Of a DNA stretch of 64,000 bases, positions 12,512 to 23,783 are shown piece after piece. Below the pieces are notes generated by a model that saw only the letters and a list, made by a program, of their open reading frames with translations, made no database searches and was not told where the DNA came from. The DNA is from Siphlonurus alternatus (taxonomy: Eukaryota > Arthropoda > Insecta > Ephemeroptera > Siphlonuridae). Both the position numbers and the translations under genes were made by a program. The stretch is taken from positions 32,831,351 through 32,895,350 of the forward strand of contig OX463782.1 in assembly GCA_949825025.1 (NCBI GenBank). The letters run 5' to 3'. Position 1 is the first letter of the stretch. Every line of letters begins with the position of its first letter.

Positions 12512-12631
12512 ATGGGCTATGTCACGAGTGTATGGCAGCCAGCTAAAGGACTCCTAGGCCTTATTTGTAACGTGATATTCATATCAACAATAGCAGCTAT
12601 TATTGGCATAGTATGGTTGGTGTTCCGTTAA
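12512..12631 (+). CDS. Candidate 39-residue single-pass membrane microprotein
   Basis: The ATG sits in a strong context (A at -3, G at +4) and opens a 39-codon frame ending in TAA. The peptide starts MGYVTSVWQPAKG, has one hydrophobic helix at about residues 14-38 (from GLLGLICNVIF to IVWLV) and ends in Phe-Arg. Tryptophans at 8 and 35 flank the helix, a common interfacial arrangement, and Lys12 precedes it. Codons are mixed (GGC, GTC, ACG, CAG, CTC, AAC, GTG, TTC), unlike the AT-only codons of spurious frames nearby. An in-frame ATG inside the X-box at 12446 would give a 61-residue form. It lies inside the GPCR intron on the opposite strand. I do not recognise a family; length and topology recall regulatory micropeptides such as sarcolamban, but the sequence is not that. 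No classical AATAAA is obvious nearby. Confidence 0.5.
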   Translation: MGYVTSVWQPAKGLLGLICNVIFISTIAAIIGIVWLVFR

Positions 12632-13859
12632 TATAATTTTTTTATACCAATTAAACGTAACAAGTTTATTATATTTTACAATTTACTTGTCATTTATAAT
12701 TATAGGTTACATTTTATTAAAACTTTACTGTCACACTTCGTATCATGGATATTAACAAATAAGTGAAATTATATTTCTAACTCTCTTTTTGAATTCTAAA
12801 TAATATGGTGTAGTTAAATACCGACAAAAATCCATTGGTAAAAGGTAGAGAAGGATTTGAAAATTTTTGAAAATGTTTAGTAAAAATTAACGTAATTGAA
12901 ATCCATTGCCCGATTAAAAGATTAACTGGTTTATTTATTTTCACTGCTGCAAGAATCAAAATGAACAAACTTAAGATCAAATTCTAGCTTAGTTAGACAA
13001 AATGTATGAAACCGGGGGAGGATGTTGAATATATTTTTGACATCTGAAGAGTTTTGGTGTATTTTTAGATTTTTTACAATAAATTGATATAGCATTAAAT
13101 TATTGGGAAACTTTGCCGATTTTTAAATTTTGACATTATATTCTACGGTTTTATATTATAATATTATATACTGATTATTTTTATAATTTTCAAGTTTTTC
13201 TAATAAATATAAAATGAATTTAATTAACGAAAAAACAAATTAAAATTTACCAAGCAATAAACTGTGAGCAGTTTCTAAATCATTTATCATTTGTTGAGAA
13301 AATCCCCCTAAAAAATAAATAAATTTAGTCTATCATTTTTCTTATATTCGGTTGACAAATTTCTTTTACTCTCAAGTCTTACATGCATTGATGTAGAATA
13401 TTTTTGAATATGAATACTTTGTTACTATAAGTTTTTATAATATTTTTTTCTCCATACGACAAGTGTGCACCTGTTTTGAATGTATATCAGTAGAGAATTT
13501 GAAATTTAAATCGTTCAAGTATATAGAAAAGATGGTTGTCTAGGATGCCTACTCCTGGGAAATTTCGCAGCTCACTTCTTGGAGCAGGTGTAACCACAAA
13601 GTATAAAACCTTTGCTAACATTTTAAATGGAAGAAAATATAAGGTAATATGGAAATAGCAACAAATTTAAAAAAAAAAAAATGTCAGTTTTAATTCAAAT
13701 ATCCAAGAGCACTAATTTATAATTATTTTATAAAAAAAGGTATATCGTAAACCAGATAAGAATTATTTTCCTAGATGAAAATGCTATTTTATGAGTTCCA
13801 AATCACCATATTTGTGTTATGTCTTTCTATCATTACCATGCATTAAAGATCGATGTATT

Positions 13860-14035
13860 TGATGTTTGAGGTACCGCTTGTTCGAGTCACCTTGGGAGTG
13901 CGGGTGTCTTTGTCCCAACTCACAGGCGCCGCGCGGGCGAAGCATGGAGGTCGATCGCCGCGGAACCGGGACGACGGATACGCCGCAGTGCGCGCGGAAA
14001 CCAATCATACACCCTGAGAGTCAGGTCACCTTCGT
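13860..14035. other. GC-rich island in the GPCR intron
   Basis: About 175 bp with a strikingly higher GC content and many CG dinucleotides (for example the GGCGCCGCGCGGGCG stretch) in AT-rich surroundings. A reading frame crosses it on each strand without recognisable motifs. It could be an enhancer, a noncoding exon or a mobile-element fragment. A smaller similar island lies at 14620-14760. Confidence 0.4.
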
Positions 14036-16288
14036 CTCAGATTGTTTCAAATTGAAAACCTGTCTCACTGTTGCAGCCCTAATTTCAAATTTTGACCAAA
14101 AAGGATACTCTTATACGCTAATGGTTGCGTTAGAGTTGAGGATATAGACCCGGTTGCATACTCACAAGGGGTGACAAGGCTGCAAACGTACGATTTATGG
14201 GTGTTTCATTGTTCATTAATAGGTATTTTTCCTTATATTTTTTTAACCACAATTTATATATTGATTCAATTCCAGTTTTAATAAAATCTCTGGTAATTCT
14301 ACGCAAAAAAAAAATATTATAATAAATTTACATTGAAATCACCAAAAAATCAGGTCAGTTACGTGTTAAACGGGGTAGATGCAACTCGAGGTGATAAAAT
14401 AAATTGACCCTTATAAAAAAATATAATTTATAATAACAAACATGGTATTTTCCAAATCATCTCGCTTTTTCTATTCAGATTTATTACCTATTATTATAAG
14501 TATATATTATTTTCAATCTTCAATAAACACTAACTACATTTATATGGTTGTTAAATTATTTTAATCCTGATAGAAATCAAGTGTAAAAAGTTCGATGATA
14601 AAAGTTCCGGCTCCAATCTTATCACTCTTAGCTTGGGGCGGGGTGTGCAAAGTGGACACGCTGGAGAACCATGAAGAGGAAACAGATCGCGTGCGTGTGA
14701 AGGAGCCATGGAGAAGGTAACAAGCGAGTTGATGGTACCACATCCCATTACACACGTAGTTCTTTACGAAAAACGATTGCAAAATTGGAAATAGATTTCT
14801 AACTCTGCTGTAGAATCATTATTATTAGCGTTTACTCACAATAGAAGGTTTCTCACTAACGGTGTTTAGTGTCAATGATATTTTTTTTGCTTATTATTGT
14901 GTTTACAGGGATTCAATACACAACCTTCGGGAAGCGAATTGTTCTTAGTGGACTGTTTGTGAATTTCCTGCCTCTAACTTGTTATTTAATATGTTGTACT
15001 AAAGAGGGAAATATAATAAAATAAAATTATAGCAAATGTGTTTACTGAAAACCTGGACATCTTTCTAGATAACTCCATCGTGAATCACACTCATTTTTGT
15101 CTATAACATTATAAAATATATCTAAAATATAATATGGCATTAATTTGATTATTGTAGTACGTCTATAATTTTCATAAAAAAATTGTCATAAAAATAAAAT
15201 CGTTTAAACATGGAGTAAGTTTTATATAGTGTGGGTGTGCGATTTAGACACGCTTGGCATGTTATATAGAGCAAATATATGAAGCATAATCATGATGCTC
15301 TTGCCATATCAATCATTTTTAATGGGTTGCAATCTTGCAGAAAGCTCTGTTTTATAAATAGCCTTGATATAAAAAAAATTACTGAAGTTATAAATATTTA
15401 TATATGCATCCTCTGATCACTAAATCCATATCATTCAAAGCGAAATGTTCAAAGTTATTTTTTATCAAACATGTATCGTATGTCTGTCAAGAAAAAAGTA
15501 CATTGTTATTTTTTTCTTATATATATATATAAATGTAATCTATTCCCAACAGGATTGTGTGTTTTTCATTTTGTTTTATCTTTAAATTAATCTTAAAATA
15601 ATTAAGTCAGCCTGAGCCATATAAAGCAACAATACAATGTTTCCAAGACTAATTTTACGCTTGACAAATTAATTCAAATTAAATTCACATTCTACGTATC
15701 TCTTCTCCCGTAATATTGCAAATTCAAATCGATGAATTCAAATTTGAGACAGAGATTTTTCTCTCGAGTCTTTGCTACTATCAATTTTAGTACGGACACT
15801 ACGGACTTACATTTTATCAACTCAAAATTTGCATAATACACAGGGGGCGCTTTCATGATTAAAAATTCCGTGAGTCTGACTGCATTATGATAATGACGTT
15901 TTATTTTATTTCAGTCAAGAAAACTAAATTTTTAATACGGAGAAAATTTATGCTATTTCATTTTACACTCACGAAGGAATTGAATACATAGATGAACTAT
16001 ACACAAATTTGCCTATTAATAAGGGGTCCATGTTAAATAAATTTTAAACAGTTTCTTGTATAACTGGTTGCATATCGATAAGGCGAAAAAACTTGGATTA
16101 ATCAATCCCAATGGACGCTCGGACTCTCCAACACGTTGTTTAATAACACACTCTTAACTTGGTTAAAATTTAGTTCTAATTTCTATAGTCAGATTTTATA
16201 AAAGTGATACCTATGATATTTTAATGAAAATTTACAAGCCTGACTAAAAATTAAACCCTAGGATTATTTTTTAAGTAATAATACTAAC

Positions 16289-16457
16289 CACGTGATGTTA
16301 AGAAGGTGGCTATGATCAAGACGTTGGATACAATGATGACCACGCCCATGACGAAGATGATCCCAGCCTGCGTGAGGGCCTCCAGCGTGAAGGCGATTTC
16401 TTGATCTGGGTCGTGGCTGAGGATGATCAGAGCGCCGTCTCGGCGTCCGGTGAACAT
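16289..16457 (-). CDS. Orphan rhodopsin-class GPCR, coding exon 1 (N-terminus and TM1)
   Basis: The chosen start is the ATG at 16457 (AGG before it, A at -3) because an in-frame TAG lies just upstream at 16472-16470. It encodes a roughly 28-residue extracellular N-terminus with no signal peptide and no N-x-S/T site. TM1 follows (GIIFVMGVVIIVSNVLIIA), with the conserved Asn of helix 1 in SNVLI. The exon ends at TCA CGT G before a GTTAGT donor and splices to 8868. The full protein is 330 residues, compact for a class A receptor. Confidence 0.88.
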
Positions 16458-16714
16458 CCTAGATCCCAACTACCTTGTTGGGAGTCGCTCAAGTTGGTAC
16501 ACTTGAAGAAAGTAGAAGGACTCACAGATTCAACTCCACCGTTTTGGTGGCACTTCAAATTATCGCTAGCAATTGTTTTGTAATGAAGGGCTTTTAGAGA
16601 ATGTACTGAATGGACCGGTCCGCAATTGTTTTGCTTCCTTTTTTTGACGTTTCTCAGCTGAGTCGTCGTTGTAAGGTTGGTAGTGCTGTTGTGACACCTG
16701 TGCCAAGCCACCAT
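16427..16714 (-). CDS. Upstream ORF 2, overlapping the GPCR start out of frame (95 aa)
   Basis: It starts at an ATG in the leader (MVAWHRCHNS...) and runs past the receptor ATG at 16457 in another frame, ending 31 nt inside the coding region. An overlapping upstream ORF of this kind is normally inhibitory. There is no evidence that its product is functional. Confidence 0.3.
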   Translation of the reverse strand: MVAWHRCHNSTTNLTTTTQLRNVKKRKQNNCGPVHSVHSLKALHYKTIASDNLKCHQNGGVESVSPSTFFKCTNLSDSQQGSWDLGCSPDAETAL

Positions 16715-16788
16715 GATCTTCTGATGAACGGTTGTTTTTTAGTCGAGTTGTGGTGATTCTCTCCGTGGACTTTACCATGCCACTTCAC
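16458..16788 (-). other. GPCR 5' leader, preceded by a splice acceptor
   Basis: On the minus strand a long pyrimidine tract ends in CGCAG at 16789, so the leader of exon 1 probably starts at 16788 and at least one noncoding exon lies farther upstream, to the right in plus-strand coordinates. The leader is clearly less AT-rich than its surroundings. It contains the two upstream ORFs listed next. Confidence 0.5.
16566..16778 (-). CDS. Upstream ORF 1 in the GPCR leader (70 aa)
   Basis: It begins 10 nt into the inferred leader exon with a good start context (G at -3, G at +4). It encodes MVKSTERITTTRLKNNRS followed by a polar, Lys/Gln/Ser-rich tail and stops 109 nt before the GPCR ATG. No domain is recognised. 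Such an ORF would be translated first and is expected to lower receptor translation; whether the peptide has its own role is unknown. Confidence 0.4.
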   Translation of the reverse strand: MVKSTERITTTRLKNNRSSEDHGGLAQVSQQHYQPYNDDSAEKRQKKEAKQLRTGPFSTFSKSPSLQNNC

Positions 16789-16946
16789 CTGCGAAAAAAA
16801 GAAAAACGCCGAAATTTAGTGTCGTTACAGAAAGAGAGGGTCATATACACATTAATTGACGTACTGTGATACCTATTTGTATGCACTTATTCAACTCTTA
16901 ATTACAATCAATGCATCATTTTCAAAAATATGTTGTATTCAAAGCC

Positions 16947-19503
16947 TATACAGAGTGAACCACAATTCGCGTGCCAACTTTTTTCGTTAATTTGGTATTG
17001 CAAAAATTTTCGCACAAACTTCAAACTTGGTACACTTGTAGCTGAGGGTTGTAAAAATTAGTTCAGGGTGTTAAAATTTTTATTGGACACCAATAACACC
17101 CCTTTCAGGGGTGGTTTTTAAAAAAATTATTTTCGCCTTATGGGAATTCAATGTTAAATACAACTTTTTTTGAAATCATTGGAATTTTGCGGAAAAAGTT
17201 TCTAGCATAGGGTAATCGACCGTCCTGAACTCAGAAATAATTTTAGATTTTTTCCCCGACGCACCCCTGAGGGTGGAGACCTACCCCTAAAATCCATTTT
17301 CCTTAAAAATTGTGCTAAAATTATGAAATTAATTTTCAAGGGGTAATCGACCCTCCTGAACTCGGAAATAATTTTAGATTTTTTCCCCGACGCACCCCCG
17401 AGGGTGGAGACCTACCCCTAAAATCCATTTTCCTTAAAAATTGTGCTAAAATTATGAAATTAATTTTCAAGGGGTAATCGACCCTCCTGAACTCAGAAAT
17501 AATTTTAGATTTTTTCCCCGACGCACACCTGAGGGTGGAGAACTACCCCTAAAATCCATTTTCCTTAAAAATTGTGATAAAGTTATGAAATTAATTTTCA
17601 AGGGGTAATCGACCCTCCTGAACTCGGAAATAATTTTAGATTTTTTCCCCGACGCACCCCTGAGGGTGGAGACCTACCCCTAAAATCCATTTTCCTTAAA
17701 AATTGTGCTAAAATTATGAAATTAATTTTCAAGGAGTAATCGACCCTCCTGAACTCGGAAATAATTTTAAATTTTTTCTTTGACGCACCCCTGAGGGTGG
17801 AGACTTACCCCTAAAATCCATTTTCCTTAAAAATTGTGAAATTAATTTCCTAGGTGTAATTGACCCTCCTGAACTCGGAATTAATTTTAGATTTTTTTCC
17901 CCGATGCAACTCTGAGGGGAAACTAGCTGCTACCCACCATATCCTTCTTTCTTAATTATCGAGTAGAAATTGCGAATTAATTTTTTTTCAGGATGTATCG
18001 AAATTTTTCAGAGAAAAAATATCCCAGACTGACCCCTTCACTTGCAGCATGACAGTGGTTTCACTCAATGTGACCACCGTTAATTGGCGTGATGGCACAT
18101 GTTGGTCCGCTCAACGTGGCTATGTGTGTAGGTGCATAGCCTCTAACATCTGAGGTGTGACTAATTCCATGCAACGTCTGATCTCCACTTTCTGTTTGTC
18201 AATTCGTCTCAAATCTCTTCTTGTGAACATTTTTCTTCAGAAAGAGATTTGAGACCATTGACGAGCTAAAAGTGACAGACGTTATGTGGAATTGGTTACA
18301 TCTCAGTTGTTAAAGACACACATGGCCTCGTTGTGCAGACCAACATGTGCCTTCACGCCATGCAATTAACGGTGAACACATCCATCGTCATGCTGCAAGT
18401 GAAGAGGTGAGTCTGTGATTTTTTTTTTATGAAAGATTTTGATAAATTCCGAAAAAAAAATTTAATTCACAATTTCTACTCGATTATTAAGGAGAAAAGA
18501 TATGGTGGCTAGCCGTTGACCCTCAGGGTTGCGTTAGGGAAAAAATCTAAAATTATTTCCGAGTTCAGAAGGGTAGAGTACACCATGAAAATTAATTTTA
18601 CAATTTTATCACAATTTTTAAGGAAAATGGATTTTAGGGGTAGTTCTCCACCCTCAGGTGTGCGTCGGGGAAAAAATCTAAAATTATTTCCGAGTTCAGG
18701 AGGGTCGATTACTCCTTGAAAATTAATTTCATAATTTTAGCACAATTTTTAAGAAAAATGGATTTTAGGGGTAGGGTTTTTACCCTCAGGGTTGCGTCAG
18801 GGAAAGAATCTAAAATTATTTCCGAGTTTAGGAGGGTCGATTACTCCTTGAAAATTAATTTCATAATTTTAGCACAATTTTTAAGAAAAATGGATTTTAG
18901 GGGTAGGTCTCCACCCTCAGGGGTGCGTCAGGGAAAAAAATCTAAAATTATTTCCGAGTTCAGGAGGGTCGATTACCCCTTGAAAATTAATTTCATAATT
19001 TTAGCACAATTTTTAAGGAAAATGGATTTTAGGGGTAGGTCTCCACCCTCAGGGGTGCGTCGGGGAAAAAAATTAAAATTATTTCCGAGTTCAGGAGGGT
19101 CGATTTCCCCTTGAAAATTAATTTCATAATTTTAGCACAATTTTTAAGGAAAATGGAATTTAGGGGTAGGTCTCCACCCTCAGGGGTGCGTTGGGGAAAA
19201 AATCTAAAATTATTTCTGAGTTCAGGACGGTCGATTACCCTATGCTAGAAACTTTTTCCGCAAAATTCCAATGATTTCAAAAAAAGTTGTATTTAACATT
19301 GAATTTCCATAAGGCGAAAATAATTTTTTTAAAAACCACCCCTGAAAGGAGTGTAATTGGTGTCCAATAAAAATTTTGACACCCTGAACTAATTTTTACA
19401 ACCCTCAGCTACAAGTGTACCAAATTTGAAGTTTGTACGAAAATTTTTGCAGTACCAAATTTACGAAAAAAGTTGGCACGCGAATTGTGGTTCACTCTGT
19501 ATA
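16947..19503. mobile_element. 2.56 kb fold-back transposon with 6+6 copies of a 131 bp unit
   Basis: The ends read TATACAGAGTGAACCAC and its mirror; inverted arms extend all the way to a centre near 18225, where a CTCAAATCTCTT block faces its complement across a loop of about 20 bp. Each arm has an outer unique part of about 260 bp and then tandem units. Left units start at 17211, 17342, 17473, 17604, 17735 and 17855 (the last one 11 bp shorter). In the right arm the equivalent CGAG motif recurs at 18560, 18691, 18823, 18955, 19086 and 19217. Terminal TA is consistent with a TA target duplication. No transposase is present; repeated peptides read from the units are artefacts. Confidence 0.9.
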
Positions 19504-21394
19504 CTTATAGGGGTTGTTTATATTTATTATTTGAATTTTTTTTAAATATGCCAATATATAAAAGGTACTAAATTTCTTGGTTGACAAAACATTTAATTAA
19601 GACTAAAATTTCATTGAAGTCTCAAAATATTGATTTTATTTTTAGATATTTGTCTGTCAAAAGGAGACATCTGGAAACAGTCCATGTTTTTTAAGTGTAT
19701 TTATAAAATGATTTCAAAAAAATGACGATAAAAAGACGATTTATATAGAAGTTACAATTATTATATTTTTCGTAAAAAACATTTTTACGGTTATAACCAC
19801 ATTTTTTCAAAATATACTAGGTGTAAGAATAAGTTTTCCTTAATATCTTAATTAATTCAGTTGAATTTTTCTATAATGTATATTTTCCACCACATTTACT
19901 TTTACATTGAGAGTAAAAAGTTTCTTACGACTTTCATTCATGGCTCGTGTAATTCCCTGGCCTAGCAAATGGTCACTACGTCTGAGAGAAAAGTGAAAAC
20001 AGAAAAATCTCCATGTTTTACATTTTAATTAGCCTGTACTCCATTGAGATTTGTGTATAATATATAATGTGGCTATAATTATCTAGCTTTTGTTTAATAC
20101 AATGATTTTGCTCTGGGCAGTCTCTAACCAATCACAACGCTGCATGCAAGCTTTGATGGCTGCTGGCATATATATACAGTATAGTAGCAATCAAACAAAA
20201 CCAATTAAAAGAGTTACTTTGTTATATATGTATGGTTTTATTTTCGTTTAAATTCTCATTTAACGCAAAATCAAATGGTTCTTTTTTTTTATGGCTTCTT
20301 GCAACAAATTTGTGCGTGTTTTTGAGGAAAAAATTAATTAATACGTTAATACAACGTATTAAAAGGCATAGTGGTAAAATAAAAATTTATTTCATTCCAG
20401 AACAGGAAAAAAAAAAAATAATAAAAAAATAGCATTAACTTTGAAACAGCTCTGTATTATAATAAGTAATGCAATTAAGTTTTGTTTTTGCTGAAAAAAG
20501 AAAATGGAATATATAATATTTTATGATAAGAAATACTTCATTGCATGAATATAATATGTTTAACTTTTTTTAAAATTAAAATGCAACTAGTTTTTCATTT
20601 AAAATCTTTGATATATAGTAATAAAAAAAAATCAACTTTTTATAATATTTCTTCTATTAATTAACTTAAGTAAAATATAATGTTAAAAATATATTACTAT
20701 ATTCATCTTATTTTCTTAATGAATACCACATTAAGTAAACAATATATAGTAACAGTATATAAAAAAAAAGAGAAAAACGTTTTATACATCTTAGTGGTAT
20801 TTTTAATATAAAAAAAAGAGGGAAGAAGCATCTTAAGATTAATATAAGGCAAGAGATGAAGGCGACGTGCGTGGCAAGCCCCAAGCATTTGCCGGTCTCT
20901 TCCCCCGCTAATGTCCCTCTCTTCTCGTCGACTAATAGCACCACCAAGACCAACAGAGTCGGGTGGGTTGAATAACGCCAGTAAATATTGCATTATATAG
21001 TACCGACGAAGGGAGAGAGGTATAGCGGGGGCGACCTTGCCCAGTACGAAGCTACTGACGTCATCCCCGTGAATGTAGGACAGCTGGCAGATCCATATTC
21101 TTGCCAAGGCAATACTATAATCCTCATCGTCGTATTCTATAATGTAATTGACAAAAAAAAAATTATATAAAAATATTTTTATTATAAAATTTATTACTTC
21201 TAATCGGGAGTTGCGTTTCGATAAAAAAAAATGAAAAGAGGTTTTGTTACTTTGACATGAATCTGACTTTATAATTCTCCGATGTAAACTTATCACTGAG
21301 AAATTAAGCAAGGGCTCGTCATTGTCTTCCCTAAAAAATTTATAAATGACCCTCAACATTGCTTAATTGTTAGTCTGTAATAAATAGCTCTATT
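19504..21394. other. Noncoding stretch with a GC-richer island and a CRE
   Basis: Mostly AT-rich. From about 20860 to 21120 base composition rises and includes TGACGTCA at 21056-21063. A 218-codon minus-strand frame spans 20703-21359, but its translation is low-complexity outside the island and shows no family motif, so I do not call it a gene. Confidence 0.5.
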
Positions 21395-21549
21395 GGGCGT
21401 GATTCACGAAGAAGTTAGCCAGGTTTCTAACCACGTTTAGCTTAACCACGTTTAACTAAGGTGGTTTAACACGTGAAACAGGTATAGTTAAACGTGATTA
21501 AAGATAAACATGGTTAGAAACTTGGCTAACTTCTTCGTGAATCGCACCC
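21395..21549. mobile_element. Harbinger-like MITE, copy 1
   Basis: A 155 bp near-palindrome beginning GGGCGTGATTCACGAAG and ending with the mirror of GGGTGCGATTCACGAAG. It is flanked by ATT on both sides (21392-21394 and 21550-21552), a 3-bp target duplication. GGG-starting inverted repeats with AT-rich 3-bp duplications are typical of PIF/Harbinger. Confidence 0.8.
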
Positions 21550-21984
21550 ATTATTTATAATAAAAAGCATTTAAGTTTTCGTTATAAGCAAAACAAAACG
21601 TTTAAAGTTCAATAAATAAACTGTCACTTTTATTTTTATTTTATTATTTAAGTGCCTGGATGTTTTAAGTTTGAATCTTCATAAAGTATTAAATATTTTA
21701 TATGAAATTATATGAGACTAATACTGCTCAAAATTTAATTTTCAATAAGTTTTATGATTAGTAATAAACAAGTCAATAATGAACCTTATTAAAAATTAAA
21801 AAAAGGACAATTTATAAGTTATAACGATGTAATAGATAATAACAAAGGTAATGTTTTTACATATGGCATGCCAGTTATAAAGCGCCTAAAAGTATGCAAC
21901 TATTTAAACATTGAAGTACTACGGGTTGCTGCAACGTAGGAGCTATAAAAATGCGCGTATTTGAAACAACCTGAAATTAGTGAT

Positions 21985-22215
21985 GGCAGCTTGTGAAACA
22001 AATTATTATTCAAACGTTACCTTGGCATACAGAGCACTTGGACTGTATAGCAAAGTTTCATGCAAATCGTTCTCATTATTATGCATGAAGCACGTCCGGC
22101 CGGTGCAACTGAAACAAAAGCTGCTGTCTTTGATCGTTTCTGCAATTAACTCGCCCCACTGAGCGGACTCTTGTGAGGTTAAACGTGTCGTGACTCCGTG
22201 CATGTAATTATACTG
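21985..22215. other. Candidate regulatory island with octamer motifs
   Basis: A GC-richer, CG-containing patch with ATGCAAAT at 22060-22067 and ATTATGCAT at 22078-22086, both POU-factor-type sites 10 bp apart. Neither strand gives a recognisable protein. Confidence 0.3.
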
Positions 22216-22786
22216 TCTGCTAGCTTAATGAGCTGCTTCTTTTTTAACTTCAAGTTAGAAATAATATGAATATTTAAAGTTAGATTGTAGTTTTCATTCT
22301 ATAACTTAAATATTCTACTTTTTAATATTCTGGAATCTCCGTGATGCCATGGTAAAAACTGAATGTAGGTATAGTTTGTGAGAAGAAAATTACCAACATA
22401 TTACATATTAATATACACCTGATCGCAGAGAAGATATAACTATCTTTATTATTATAAGTAACATAACTATTTATCCCATAATAAAAACTTAAAATTTTCA
22501 TTCTTTTTGACTAAATTATGTATTATATTATTTTTAGTAAGTAAATTGTTCAAAAGGAAGATGCATAATTTTATTTCAATATTCTCTCTAATGGTATATA
22601 ATACATGTAAAATTTTATTTTAAATAATTCTCATTTTATTTATTTATAGTTAAATTAGCATATTATGATGTATAATATTTTCTTAATATCAGTTTTTGAC
22701 GTGAACCATGTTGTCTGTACAACCAGTTGTTCCAAATAAATAAAAATAAAATAGTGAGCAAGTAGACATACGTTTTTCATTCACTT

Positions 22787-22889
<103 letters not shown>

Positions 22890-23079
22890 GTTCTACTTTT
22901 TATTGAAAAAACAGTACACCATCGTGTTTTAATTATAAGTTTTTCTTATTTAAATTGGATAACCTATAAAGTAATTCGAGTGGAATAATCAACGAAATAT
23001 CTGGGGAAATTTTCCATCTGTTTTAACATTAATTGCTCAAATAATTATATAATTATTCAAAAGATAAACTTGATGGTGT

Positions 23080-23205
23080 GGAAATCGTGACGTGTAGGAA
23101 TTTAAAATCAACAACGGTTGTCATGACGACTGACTTGTCGTACGGCAGTCCGGATTTGATGACAAATTCTGTGACGTCACTAGTGTCCTCAACGAGAATT
23201 GATTT
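23080..23205. promoter_or_regulatory. Island with CRE
   Basis: Contains TGACGTCA at 23172-23179, plus TGACG half-sites nearby, within a short GC-richer patch in AT-rich DNA. The function is unknown. Confidence 0.3.
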
Positions 23206-23429
23206 ACTATCCCAATCCCATAATTAAAAAAATAATTGTAAATTGAATAAAAAAATTAAATAGAAAAATAACTAGATATTTATGTAGGAAACTATTTTTT
23301 TTTTACTTTTATTGCAAAATTAACCAAATTAATTAATTAATTAAATTAACGGAAAATTTAAACACTAAAAAAATAAAATGTCGAACAGTTTAAAAAATAT
23401 TAATCGTTTCTTTTGTATAATTTTATTAA

Positions 23430-23779
23430 GGGTAAGGTAACGCCACCAATGTTAAAAAAAATCCCTCTCACAAAAATTCTGAAAAAAATTTAAAATGTTC
23501 TCCTCTACACCCCCTATCAGTAGCTAAAATATCAGGTATACAAATACGATCTAGTTTTTGAGTTATGAATTTTTAAAGTTGACCAATTTAACATGGGAGT
23601 TTCATTTCTCCATGTTAAAGTATTAGTCAACTTTAAAAATTTATAACTCAAAAACTAGATCGTATTTGTATACCTGATATTTTAGGTACTGATAGGGGGT
23701 ATAGAGGAGAACATTTTAAATTTTTTTCAGAATTTTTGTGAGAGGGATTTTTTTTAACATTGGTGGCGTTACCTTACCC
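23430..23779. mobile_element. Fold-back element flanked by TTAA
   Basis: A 350 bp element starting GGGTAAGGTAACGCCACCAA and ending with its mirror; the arms are near-identical inverted copies meeting near 23605. TTAA lies on both sides (23426-23429 and 23780-23783), the target type used by piggyBac-like transposases. The inner arms match the degenerate copy at 2668-2905. Confidence 0.85.
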
Positions 23780-23783
23780 TTAA

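Noticed and set aside
13866..14147. 93-codon ORF through the GC-rich intron island
   Set aside because: It lacks an ATG at its start, has no motif, and both strands are open simply because the island is stop-poor.
16458..16469. Longer GPCR N-terminus beginning GSRMF
   Set aside because: This would need a TTG start directly after an in-frame TAG; the ATG at 16457 is the proper start.
18516..19114. ORFs of repeated MDFRG/KINFIILAQFLRK peptides
   Set aside because: They come from the 131 bp tandem units of the fold-back element; the frame is maintained only because the unit length is nearly a multiple of three.
20703..21359. 218-codon minus-strand ORF
   Set aside because: It is long for this composition but Phe/Tyr/Ile/Asn-rich outside a short GC-richer patch, has no recognisable domain, and overlaps a CRE-bearing noncoding island. 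It needs transcript support before being called.
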